DNA of 5,974 nt from CBDULX01 sp965368175. Lineage in GTDB: Bacteria > Pseudomonadota > Gammaproteobacteria > SZUA-229. Under the pieces are notes generated by a model. That model saw only the letters and a program-made list of their open reading frames with translations. It had not been told where the DNA came from and searched no databases. The stretch is from NCBI GenBank assembly GCA_965368175.1, contig CBDULX010000187.1:1-5974 (forward strand), given 5' to 3'. Shown here in pieces: positions 1 through 5,974 of this stretch; the first letter of the stretch is position 1; each line of letters opens with the position of its first letter. The translations under genes were made by a program, and so were the position numbers.

Positions 1-5
1 TCACC

Positions 6-57
6 CCACTAATAAAAAGCAGCAACCAGTGAAAAACAACTATCAAAATACACCCAG
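6..57 (-). repeat. T-rich dispersed repeat, copy 1 (inverted relative to 5805-5857)
   Basis: Read on the minus strand, this stretch aligns with plus-strand 5805-5857 at 42 of 53 columns (10 mismatches, one gap), counted by hand. Both copies share an exact block CTGGTTGCTG, an exact block TTTTTATTAGTGG, and GTTGTTTTT before them. The copy starts 17 bases beyond the stop codon of the TPR gene. It may continue past the window edge, since only five bases remain. A one-base length difference between the copies shifts any shared reading frame, so conservation looks like DNA-level rather than protein-level. I do not recognise the repeat family. Confidence 0.55.
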
Positions 58-73
58 GCTAATACATATCCAG

Positions 74-1798
74 CTACGGTTTATACCGCTTGATGGTATT
101 CAACAATAACGAATGCTGCTTGTTTACTTCGAGTCCGCGCTGCCATATTTTTTCAGCTTCTGATTGCTGGCCGCTGACCCAGAGTACTTCGCCCAGGTGG
201 GCGGCGATTTCTGCATCCTCAAGTTGCGCAAACGCTTTACGCAGCCACTTGATCGCGGTCTGGTATTCACCCAGTCGATAATAAACCCAGCCCAGGCTGT
301 CCAGTATGGCCGGATCATCGGGTAATAACTGGGCGGCTTTCAGGATGAATTTTTTGGCTTCTTCATATCGCTGGGTACGATCTGCGAGTGTATAACCCAG
401 GGCATTAAGGGCATTGGCATTGTTCGGTTCTTTGCTCAGCACCTTGCGCAAATCGGCCTCGGTTCGCTCCAGCATATCTAGTTTTTCTGCGGTTAAAGCA
501 CGGGCATAGAGCAAATCAGTATTATTCGGCGAATCTTTAAGCGCTCGATTGTATATATCCATCGCCTCCTTCTGCCGATTAACACTGCGCAGCACTTCAC
601 CCTGGGCCAGGTAAATTCTGATCTGTCCCTGAGCATCCTTTATCGTGCCCTGTAATAGCTGAAGTTTTTTCAGCCCGGCGTCTACCTGACCCATCTCAGC
701 CAGCAGGCTGGCAACACGGATACTGGCATCCAGTACGAATTCCCCGGACGACACCTGCTCATATAAGTTGATCGCCTCGGCCACATCGCCGTCATTCTGA
801 CGAATTCGACCCAGGTAATAGAACACCTGTGGATTGCGGCTACCCTGGACAACGATCTGTTGCAGGTATTCGATAGCCTGTGGCTTTTTATCGGTTTCTA
901 TCGCTAACAGGCCGAGGCTCAGTAAAATGCTTTCGTTATTCGGCTGATCTTTATTGAGCCAGATAAACTCCGCCCAGGCCTGGTCGAACTGTTTCAACTG
1001 AATCAGCAGTCTCGCATAATGCAAACGCAAACGATAATCATCCGGACGCTTGTCCACTGCCATCGCCATGGCCTCTGCTGCCTGCTGATGTTTACCCAGG
1101 CCGAGCAAAATTTGCGCCTTGATCTGATAGCCATCCGCCTGATTGGGCTCCAGCTCCAGTACCTGATTCATTAATTCCAGTGCCGATTCATATTGCTTGA
1201 GATTAACCTCAAAGCCCGCCTGAATCATGAGTAAGCGAGACTGCCTGAGATATTTTAGATTGAGGTTTTTAAGAATTTCCAGCGCCGTTTCGTCGCTGGC
1301 TTCACGTGACAGAATATGCCCCAGAGATACCACCGCCATTTCATCCAGCTTGCCGTCCTGAATGATCAGCGTATCAATTTCCTCCAGCGAATCCTTAACA
1401 TTATCCTGATGCAGATAGGCCAGCAGTTTTATTCTCGCCAGTTCCAGTTCATCCGCACCCAATGCCTCCCAACGCTTCGCCATAGCCAGAACATCGGCAT
1501 AACGCCCGGCATAAAGCGCAATATGAGCAGCACGACGCACCACGCCCAGGTCATTGGTTTGCCTGGCCGCACGATTATAGAAGTCCACGGCCTTGTCCAG
1601 CTCTCCCCGGACACCGGCAAACTCACCAGCCAGTAAAGAGAACAATACATCTTCTTCCAGGCTGGGTGACTTTCTGGCAATATCATCGCCCTTCACCGAT
1701 TCCAGTTTTGCAGACGTACTGCAACCGGCCATAACGGCCAGCATGAGCACGACACCGGGCACACACAGTATTTTTTTGACGGGTTCCAGCCGTTTCAT
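74..1798 (-). CDS. TPR-repeat outer-membrane-type lipoprotein
   Basis: This is a secreted lipoprotein made almost entirely of tetratricopeptide repeats, about 574 residues from the start chosen here. The N-terminus reads MKRLEPVKK followed by a hydrophobic segment ending in AVMAGC, a signal peptide with a lipobox-like cleavage site and lipidated Cys at residue 26. Met at -3 of the box is less usual than Leu. Helical repeats run from about residue 50 to the end. The clearest units include SALELMNQVLELEPNQADGYQIKAQ cut at its usual Pro, and the conserved C-terminal part with NALNALGYTLADR and ILDSLGWVYYRLGEYQTA. An upstream ATG at 1828 would add ten residues ahead of the signal peptide. I prefer 1798 for the cleaner signal peptide, although GGAG lies 13 bases upstream, and a GTG one codon earlier is also possible. 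The gene diverges from hemA, as its homologue does in Pseudomonas from memory. TPR proteins bind other proteins; the partner here is unknown. Confidence 0.9.
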   Translation of the reverse strand: MKRLEPVKKILCVPGVVLMLAVMAGCSTSAKLESVKGDDIARKSPSLEEDVLFSLLAGEFAGVRGELDKAVDFYNRAARQTNDLGVVRRAAHIALYAGRYADVLAMAKRWEALGADELELARIKLLAYLHQDNVKDSLEEIDTLIIQDGKLDEMAVVSLGHILSREASDETALEILKNLNLKYLRQSRLLMIQAGFEVNLKQYESALELMNQVLELEPNQADGYQIKAQILLGLGKHQQAAEAMAMAVDKRPDDYRLRLHYARLLIQLKQFDQAWAEFIWLNKDQPNNESILLSLGLLAIETDKKPQAIEYLQQIVVQGSRNPQVFYYLGRIRQNDGDVAEAINLYEQVSSGEFVLDASIRVASLLAEMGQVDAGLKKLQLLQGTIKDAQGQIRIYLAQGEVLRSVNRQKEAMDIYNRALKDSPNNTDLLYARALTAEKLDMLERTEADLRKVLSKEPNNANALNALGYTLADRTQRYEEAKKFILKAAQLLPDDPAILDSLGWVYYRLGEYQTAIKWLRKAFAQLEDAEIAAHLGEVLWVSGQQSEAEKIWQRGLEVNKQHSLLLNTIKRYKP

Positions 1799-1868
1799 CA
1801 CTATTTTAAAACTCCACATTAACGGCATACTTTATATAAATATAAACCAGTTTAAGCTGAATTCCGCT

Positions 1869-1894
1869 AAATACATTCATTAATTACATTCATT
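1869..1894. repeat. 13-bp tandem repeat in the divergent TPR/hemA intergenic region
   Basis: Two adjacent 13-mers, AAATACATTCATT and AATTACATTCATT, differ at one base. They lie about 70 bp upstream of the TPR gene's first ATG and about 130 bp upstream of hemA. A separation slightly over one helical turn between direct repeats is compatible with a regulator binding tandemly, but no known operator is recognised. The region between here and the TPR gene is AT-rich, with several TATA-like hexamers on the minus strand (around 1831-1846) that could serve as its -10 element. Confidence 0.4.
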
Positions 1895-1929
1895 TTCAGC
1901 CAGGCTGATCAGGTAATATTCAGTTCTGC

Positions 1930-1958
1930 TTGTATTAAATGGGGCTATGGCTCAAAAT
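1930..1958 (+). promoter_or_regulatory. Weak candidate sigma-70 promoter for the hemA operon
   Basis: TTGTAT (1930-1935) and CAAAAT (1953-1958) are separated by 17 bp, matching the sigma-70 consensus at 3 and 4 of 6 positions. Transcription would start about 60 bp before the hemA start codon. The match is poor, and a promoter is expected somewhere in this gap mainly because the genes diverge. Other placements are possible. Confidence 0.2.
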
Positions 1959-2025
1959 TTGCTGTTTTCCAGCTAGATTAAAAAGTGAATCATCCGGGTT
2001 GTTAACGCGCCCATGAAACCGGCAT

Positions 2026-3318
2026 ATGTCTCTGATAACCTTAGGTCTTAACCACAAAACCACGCCGATAGAGATGCGAGAAAAACTCGCGTTTACCCCG
2101 GAAAACCTGCCAGCAGCGGTGGCATCACTGGTTCAACTGGAAAATATTTCGGAAGCCGCTATTCTATCGACCTGCAATCGGACCGAACTCTATTGCATAT
2201 CCAATACTGCCGACGATAACACTACTGACCTGACGCTGGTGGAATGGTTCAGCAATTTCCATGGTTTACCCGCCGCCGAAATCAACGGCCATCTGTATTT
2301 ACACAAGCACGAAGACACCATACGCCATGCCCTGCGGGTAGCCTCGGGACTGGACTCCATGGTGCTGGGTGAACCACAGATACTGGGCCAGATGAAACAG
2401 GCCTATGCCCAGGCCAAAACCCTGGGCACCATGGGCACCATGCTGGACAAACTCTTCCAGCACGCCTTTTCCGTGGCCAAACAGGTGCGCACAGACACTG
2501 AAATTGGCTCCAGTCCGGTGTCGGTCGCCTTTGCCGCAGTCAGCCTGTCTAAACAGATTTTCGGTGAACTCAATGAGCTCACTGCTTTGATGATAGGTGC
2601 CGGGGAAACCATCGAACTGGCCACTCGCCACCTGCATGCCAACAATATCAAGCATGTGATCATTGCCAACCGCAGCATCGACCGAGCCCAGACCCTGGCC
2701 GAGCAGTTCGGCGGTGAAGCCATACCTTTGCCACTGATTCCAGAATATCTACCCAGGGCCGATATAGTCATCTCTTCCACCGCCAGCCCGCTGCCCATAC
2801 TCGGCAAGGGCGCGGTGGAAAATGCGCTGAAAAAACGCAAACACAAACCGATTTTCATGGTCGATATTGCTGTACCCAGAGACGTGGAGCAGGAAGTCGC
2901 AGAACTGGACGATGTCTATCTGTATACGGTGGATGATTTACAGGAAATTATTCAGGAAAACCTGGAATCCCGTCAACAGGCCGCCGAACAGGCGGCTGAA
3001 ATCATCGATATCCAGGTAGAGCATTTTCTTAACTGGCAGCGCTCCCTGGAAGCTGTGGATGTTATCCGCGACATGCGAGAATACGCCGAAGCCATTAGTC
3101 ACGAAGTACTGGTCAAGGCACTCAAACAACTGACCCAGGGTAAACCGGCGGAAGAAGTACTGAACTTCCTGGCCCATACCCTCACCAACAAATTTTTACA
3201 CATACCCAGCACCCAGCTGCGTCAGGCAGGACAGGACAGTCGACATGAGCTGATTGAGTATGCTCGCGCTCTGCTACTGGGCCAGGAACCCATCAATCCG
3301 CCATCGGATAAAAAGTAA
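2026..3318 (+). CDS. hemA: Glutamyl-tRNA reductase
   Basis: This enzyme reduces glutamyl-tRNA(Glu) with NADPH to glutamate-1-semialdehyde, the first committed step of 5-aminolevulinate and tetrapyrrole synthesis by the C5 pathway in the cytoplasm. The 430-residue protein is close to the family's usual length. The N-terminus has GLNHKTTPIEMREKLAF, and the catalytic cysteine is C50 in STCNRTELY. H101, in the segment before ASGLDSMVLGEPQILGQ (107-121), corresponds to the histidine implicated in catalysis. The NADPH-binding domain begins at about 186 with the glycine-rich MIGAGETIELATRHL. The C-terminal helical dimerisation domain covers about 315-420. The ATG at 2026 gives the normal start MSLITLGLNHKT; no strong ribosome binding site precedes it. 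The ATG at 2013 is out of frame. It is the first gene of an apparent operon with prfA and prmC. Confidence 0.98.
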   Translation: MSLITLGLNHKTTPIEMREKLAFTPENLPAAVASLVQLENISEAAILSTCNRTELYCISNTADDNTTDLTLVEWFSNFHGLPAAEINGHLYLHKHEDTIRHALRVASGLDSMVLGEPQILGQMKQAYAQAKTLGTMGTMLDKLFQHAFSVAKQVRTDTEIGSSPVSVAFAAVSLSKQIFGELNELTALMIGAGETIELATRHLHANNIKHVIIANRSIDRAQTLAEQFGGEAIPLPLIPEYLPRADIVISSTASPLPILGKGAVENALKKRKHKPIFMVDIAVPRDVEQEVAELDDVYLYTVDDLQEIIQENLESRQQAAEQAAEIIDIQVEHFLNWQRSLEAVDVIRDMREYAEAISHEVLVKALKQLTQGKPAEEVLNFLAHTLTNKFLHIPSTQLRQAGQDSRHELIEYARALLLGQEPINPPSDKK

Positions 3319-3331
3319 AAAATCGCCCCCT

Positions 3332-4417
3332 ATGAAAGACTCCATTCGCACAAAACTGGAAAATCTTACAGAACGTTATGAAGAAGTCGGCGCTCTGCTG
3401 AGCGATCCTGGTGTCATCGGCAATCAGAACCAGTTCCGCGAACTGTCTATGGAATATGCCCAGCTAGAGCCCGTCGTCAAAGCTTTTGACAACTACCAGA
3501 CTGCCAGTGAAGACCGGAAATCCGCGACGGAAATGCTCGGTGAAAGCGACCCGGAAATGCGGGAAATGGCCCAGGAAGAACAGAAAGATGCCCAGAAACG
3601 CATCGAAACCCTGGAACTGGAGCTGCAAAAACTGCTGTTACCCAAAGACCCTCACGACAACAGCAATATCTTTCTTGAAATCCGGGCCGGTACCGGCGGT
3701 GACGAGGCGGCGATTTTCGCCGGCGATCTGTTCCGCATGTACAGTCGCTATGCCGAAAACCAGCACTGGCAGGTGGAAGTACTCAACGAAAATCTCGGTG
3801 AACACGGCGGCTACAAGGAAATTATTGCCCGACTGGTGGGCACGGGTGCTTATTCCAAACTGAAATTTGAATCCGGCGCCCACCGGGTTCAACGGGTACC
3901 GGAAACCGAATCCCAGGGCCGGGTACACACTTCGGCCGCTACTGTAGCCATCATTCCCGAGCCGGCAGAAGCCGAGGTAATCACCATTAACCCGGCGGAT
4001 TTAAGGATCGATACCTACCGCGCGTCCGGTGCCGGTGGCCAGCATGTCAATAAAACCGACTCCGCTGTTCGACTCACTCACTTGCCCACTGGCACTGTGG
4101 TGGAATGCCAGGATGAGCGTTCGCAGCATAAAAACAAGGCCCGCGCCCTGTCCCTGCTACAGGCCAGGCTGGTAAATGCCGAGCAGGAAAAACAACGGGC
4201 CGAGCAGGCACAGACCCGTAAATCCCTGGTCGGCAGTGGTGACCGCTCGGAGCGTATTCGTACCTATAATTTTCCCCAGGGTCGGATCACTGACCATCGC
4301 ATCAACCTCACACTCTACAAACTCGATGAGTTCATGCAGGGTGAGTTGAACCAGATCGTCGAACCCCTGATCAATGAATACCAGGCTGAACAGCTGGCTG
4401 CCCTGTCCGAGCAGTGA
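3332..4417 (+). CDS. prfA: Peptide chain release factor 1 (RF1)
   Basis: RF1 recognises UAA and UAG stop codons in the ribosomal A site and triggers peptidyl-tRNA hydrolysis. The 361-residue protein matches the usual length of about 360. An N-terminal helical domain spans about 1-100. The stop-codon-reading PxT motif is P190-E191-T192, within HRVQRVPETESQGRVHTSA. The catalytic loop is GAGGQHVNKTDSAVRL, with GGQ at 235-237; Q237 is the residue methylated by PrmC. The Arg-rich segment GSGDRSERIRTYNFPQGRITDHR (about 301-323, shown here only as a landmark) is typical of class I release factors. The ATG at 3332 gives MKDSIRTKLENL, which resembles the E. coli start. An in-frame upstream start at 3254 would overlap hemA and add 26 non-family residues. 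The gene starts 13 bp after the hemA stop, with no clear ribosome binding site. Confidence 0.98.
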   Translation: MKDSIRTKLENLTERYEEVGALLSDPGVIGNQNQFRELSMEYAQLEPVVKAFDNYQTASEDRKSATEMLGESDPEMREMAQEEQKDAQKRIETLELELQKLLLPKDPHDNSNIFLEIRAGTGGDEAAIFAGDLFRMYSRYAENQHWQVEVLNENLGEHGGYKEIIARLVGTGAYSKLKFESGAHRVQRVPETESQGRVHTSAATVAIIPEPAEAEVITINPADLRIDTYRASGAGGQHVNKTDSAVRLTHLPTGTVVECQDERSQHKNKARALSLLQARLVNAEQEKQRAEQAQTRKSLVGSGDRSERIRTYNFPQGRITDHRINLTLYKLDEFMQGELNQIVEPLINEYQAEQLAALSEQ

Positions 4418-5250
4418 ACATCCGGGACCAGCTCAGACAGGCCGAGCAGCAACTGAGCCCCCAGTCAGACAGCGCACGACTGGACGCGGAAGTACTGCTC
4501 TGCCATGTGCTGGATAAAAATCGGGCCTATTTGCTGACCTGGCCTGAGCAGGAACTGTCTGCCAGCCAGTTTGAGCTGTTTCAACAATTGCTCAGGGCCC
4601 GACTCTCAGGCCAGCCGGTGGCCCACCTGACCGGCGAGCGGGAATTCTGGTCACTAAAGCTTAAAGTCACCCCCGACACCCTGATTCCACGACCCGACAC
4701 TGAGTTATTAATTGAACAGATTCTGAACACTTACCCAGAAAATCATGAACTGGATTTACTGGACCTTGGCACCGGTAGCGGTGCTATAGCCATTGCCCTG
4801 GCCTCGGAACGCCCCAACTGGAAGATTATTGCCACCGACCTCTCTGAAAAGGCCCTGCTGGTTGCCCGGCAAAATGCAGAGACAATGCAGCTTAAAAATA
4901 TTGAATTTCGCCAGGGCCACTGGTTTGATCCATTGCCCGGTTTGAGCTTCGACATCATCGTTAGCAACCCACCCTATATACCCGCCAATGACCCCCACCT
5001 GACCCAGGGCGACCTGCGATTCGAACCGCTCACCGCACTGGCATCGGGAATTGAAGGCCTGGATGATATTGAAATAATTTGCCGGCAGGCGGCCGAACAT
5101 ATGAACCCTAATGGCCTGCTAATTGTTGAGCACGGCTACGATCAGGCTGAAAAAATTCATCATATTTTTCATAAACATGGCTATAAAAACATCTGCCAGC
5201 ACCGGGATATCGCAAATAACCCGCGTATCACATTCGGCAATAAATTCTAG
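4414..5250 (+). CDS. prmC: Release factor glutamine N5-methyltransferase (PrmC/HemK)
   Basis: PrmC transfers a methyl group from S-adenosylmethionine to the glutamine of the GGQ motif in RF1 and RF2, which improves their termination activity. The 278-residue protein is the normal length. A small N-terminal helical substrate-binding domain covers about 1-75. The linker segment IPRPDTE (91-97) is conserved in the family. The SAM-binding motif I is DLGTGSGAIAIALA (117-130), and TD at 141-142 falls at the end of the next strand. The catalytic NPPY is at 185-188. The ending IANNPRITFG matches the family's C-terminal signature. The start codon is GTG, inside the prfA stop as GTGA, a four-base overlap that indicates translational coupling with the gene for its substrate. 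The name HemK is historical; this is not a haem-synthesis enzyme. Confidence 0.97.
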   Translation: MNIRDQLRQAEQQLSPQSDSARLDAEVLLCHVLDKNRAYLLTWPEQELSASQFELFQQLLRARLSGQPVAHLTGEREFWSLKLKVTPDTLIPRPDTELLIEQILNTYPENHELDLLDLGTGSGAIAIALASERPNWKIIATDLSEKALLVARQNAETMQLKNIEFRQGHWFDPLPGLSFDIIVSNPPYIPANDPHLTQGDLRFEPLTALASGIEGLDDIEIICRQAAEHMNPNGLLIVEHGYDQAEKIHHIFHKHGYKNICQHRDIANNPRITFGNKF

Positions 5251-5326
5251 TTATTCAATAAGATAAATAATTACCACACCCTATATCAGGAAAATACCCC
5301 GGGCTTTGTAAATCCACAATTTTTAC

Positions 5327-5355
5327 TTGAATTTTTTTGACATTTCGCATATTTT
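5327..5355 (+). promoter_or_regulatory. Candidate promoter for the small gene after prmC
   Basis: TTGAAT (5327-5332) and TATTTT (5350-5355) are 17 bp apart, each matching the sigma-70 consensus at 4 of 6 positions. A transcript from here would begin at about 5362, right at the ATG at 5363, so it would be leaderless or nearly so. Alternatively the small gene is read through from prmC, since I see no terminator between them. Confidence 0.25.
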
Positions 5356-5362
5356 CCTAGTC

Positions 5363-5764
5363 ATGAGCCAGAATGATCTGATTAAAAGTAGAGAAATACA
5401 CTTTTGCCACCTGCACCCAAACCCGGATCAGGCCCGTAGCGCATTACTGCTGCTAAGCGATGCAGACGGCATTATCGACATTCAGTTTCTGGATGAACTC
5501 TGCCTGCTGGTAAGTTATGACCTGCGCATCCTTACGCTTCAAGCCATAGAAGAAGTGCTGGTTGAACTGGGTTATCACCTGGATGGCCGCCTGATATATC
5601 GGATGACCCGCGCACTCTACGCTTATTCGGAAGAAACCCAGCGCGCCAATATGGACTTTGCCGAAGAAACCAATAACACCACCACGGTGTTTATTCAGCG
5701 TTACAGTAACAACTACCATGGCTGTCGCGACACCCGTCCAGTACACTGGCGTAAATACCTGTAG
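5363..5764 (+). CDS. Small HMA-like (ferredoxin-fold) conserved hypothetical protein
   Basis: This 133-residue soluble protein has no signal peptide or membrane segment. Its first 75 residues show the beta-alpha-beta-beta-alpha-beta order of heavy-metal-associated (HMA) domains: strand REIHFCHL (10-17), helix PDQARSALLLLSDADG (21-36), strand IIDIQF (37-42), strand LCLLVSYDL (46-54), helix TLQAIEEVLVELG (58-70), then YHLDG. The CxxC metal site of true HMA domains is absent. The next segment, MTRALYAYSEETQRANMDF (81-99), resembles the YTEExQREN segment I recall from proteobacterial proteins annotated as cation-transporter-like. The C-terminus, FIQRYSNNYHGCRDTRPVHWRKYL (110-133), is rich in Arg and aromatic residues. 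I chose ATG 5363 over TTG 5327 because the family-like part begins soon after it and the longer start adds hydrophobic residues lying over a candidate promoter. No clear ribosome binding site is seen. Function is unknown; the fold call is inference from the pattern. Confidence 0.75.
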   Translation: MSQNDLIKSREIHFCHLHPNPDQARSALLLLSDADGIIDIQFLDELCLLVSYDLRILTLQAIEEVLVELGYHLDGRLIYRMTRALYAYSEETQRANMDFAEETNNTTTVFIQRYSNNYHGCRDTRPVHWRKYL

Positions 5765-5804
5765 TTTTTTTTCCTTCGGAAATTTACTTTTAACAGGCCT
5801 AAGT

Positions 5805-5857
5805 CTGGATAAAATTCGACTGTTGTTTTTTTCTGGTTGCTGTTTTTTTATTAGTGG
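5805..5857 (+). repeat. T-rich dispersed repeat, copy 2 (inverted relative to 6-57)
   Basis: This copy pairs with minus-strand 6-57 (42 of 53 aligned columns identical by hand count). It begins CTGGATAAAATTCGAC and ends TTTTATTAGTGG. It lies 40 bp after the stop of the small HMA-like gene, in a T-rich 210-bp stretch without a supported gene. The following sequence to about 5930 has no recognisable gene, terminator or RNA. Because the left copy is cut by the window edge, the true length of the element cannot be judged. Confidence 0.55.
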
Positions 5858-5934
5858 AATGTGTGTTTTGCATTGGTTTCGCCTCGCTGACTTGCGGTAT
5901 TATTCAGTTTAAGTGCTATTTTTTTACATTCCTT

Positions 5935-5972
5935 TCGCCCGCTGGCGAGTTACTTCTTTGTCTCCAGCAAAG
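5935..5972. repeat. Partial hairpin-type intergenic repeat at the window edge
   Basis: Several small inverted repeats are packed together: TCGCC/GGCGA (5935-5939 with 5944-5948), GCTGG/CCAGC (5941-5945 with 5964-5968) and CTTTG/CAAAG (5956-5960 with 5968-5972). The text GAGTTACTTCTTTG followed by CAAAG resembles, from memory, a palindromic dispersed repeat common between genes in beta- and gammaproteobacteria, whose full form continues with the complement of the first arm. Here the second arm departs after CAAAG and the window ends. The family assignment is from recall and not verified. Confidence 0.4.
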
Positions 5973-5974
5973 CT

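Noticed and set aside
1..46. Possible 5' end of lolB on the minus strand, starting at TTG 46 and reading LIVVFHWLLLFISGV.
   Set aside because: lolB is the expected neighbour and the peptide looks like a signal sequence, but there is no good start codon or ribosome binding site. The same stretch is a copy of the repeat at 5805-5857, where the equivalent frame is broken by an indel and a TAG.
1316..1636. Open frames of about 60-150 codons antisense or out of frame within the TPR, hemA, prfA and prmC genes.
   Set aside because: Each is fully covered by a well-supported gene in another frame and shows no family resemblance or start signal.
2424..2441. Perfect 9-bp tandem repeat GGGCACCAT inside hemA.
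   Set aside because: It encodes GTMGTM, a variant of the GTVGT-type segment normal in glutamyl-tRNA reductases, so it is explained by the protein.
3254..3331. Longer prfA start at 3254 inside hemA.
   Set aside because: The added 26 residues do not resemble RF1, and ATG 3332 gives the normal family N-terminus and length.
3899..3907. PET in place of the PAT of E. coli RF1 in the stop-codon recognition motif.
   Set aside because: The middle residue of PxT varies within RF1, and PET is found in other RF1 proteins such as that of Bacillus from memory, so this is not an anomaly.
5738..5770. Hairpin CCAGT/ACTGG (5738-5749) upstream of a T run as a terminator.
   Set aside because: The stem is inside the coding sequence, has a two-base loop, and lies 15 bases before the T run, so it does not fit an intrinsic terminator.
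5658..5912. An 84-codon plus-strand open frame ending in a hydrophobic Cys- and Phe-rich segment.
   Set aside because: Its first half overlaps the HMA-like gene out of frame, and the second half crosses the T-rich repeat; the hydrophobic look follows from T-rich codons. No start with a ribosome binding site was found within 5765-5912.

Overview
The window is a chromosomal housekeeping locus from a gammaproteobacterium. The evidence is the gene order hemA-prfA-prmC (glutamyl-tRNA reductase, peptide chain release factor 1, RF1/RF2 glutamine methyltransferase) with a divergent TPR lipoprotein gene upstream. From memory, the same arrangement occurs in Pseudomonas, where a TPR protein gene lies between hemA and lolB. 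The base composition looks moderate and even across the coding genes, and I saw no sign of recent transfer in them. I cannot name the genus.

Layout. Positions 1-73 hold no gene I can support; most of this stretch is one copy of a short T-rich repeat (6-57, minus strand). Positions 74-1798 (minus strand) encode a TPR-rich lipoprotein, with a possible longer start at 1828. A divergent intergenic region of about 200 bp follows and carries a 13-bp tandem repeat (1869-1894). Next comes the plus-strand operon: hemA (2026-3318), a 13-bp gap, prfA (3332-4417), then prmC (4414-5250), which overlaps prfA by four bases (GTGA). After a 112-bp gap is a small plus-strand gene (5363-5764) for a protein with the beta-alpha-beta-beta-alpha-beta pattern of HMA-like domains. 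The last 210 bp (5765-5974) is non-coding. It holds a second copy of the left-end repeat (5805-5857, opposite orientation) and, at the extreme end, what looks like the first part of a hairpin-type dispersed repeat.

How the genes work together. HemA makes glutamate-1-semialdehyde from glutamyl-tRNA, the first committed step of tetrapyrrole synthesis by the C5 route. RF1 terminates translation at UAA and UAG. PrmC methylates the GGQ glutamine of RF1 and RF2, so the prfA-prmC overlap couples an enzyme to its substrate. The TPR lipoprotein is a conserved neighbour with no role I can assign from sequence.

No new enzymatic or defence system is visible. The most unusual signal is the pair of diverged repeat copies (42 of 53 aligned columns identical) near the two ends in inverted orientation, together with the repeat-like sequence at the right edge. 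This suggests the segment is bounded by dispersed repeats.
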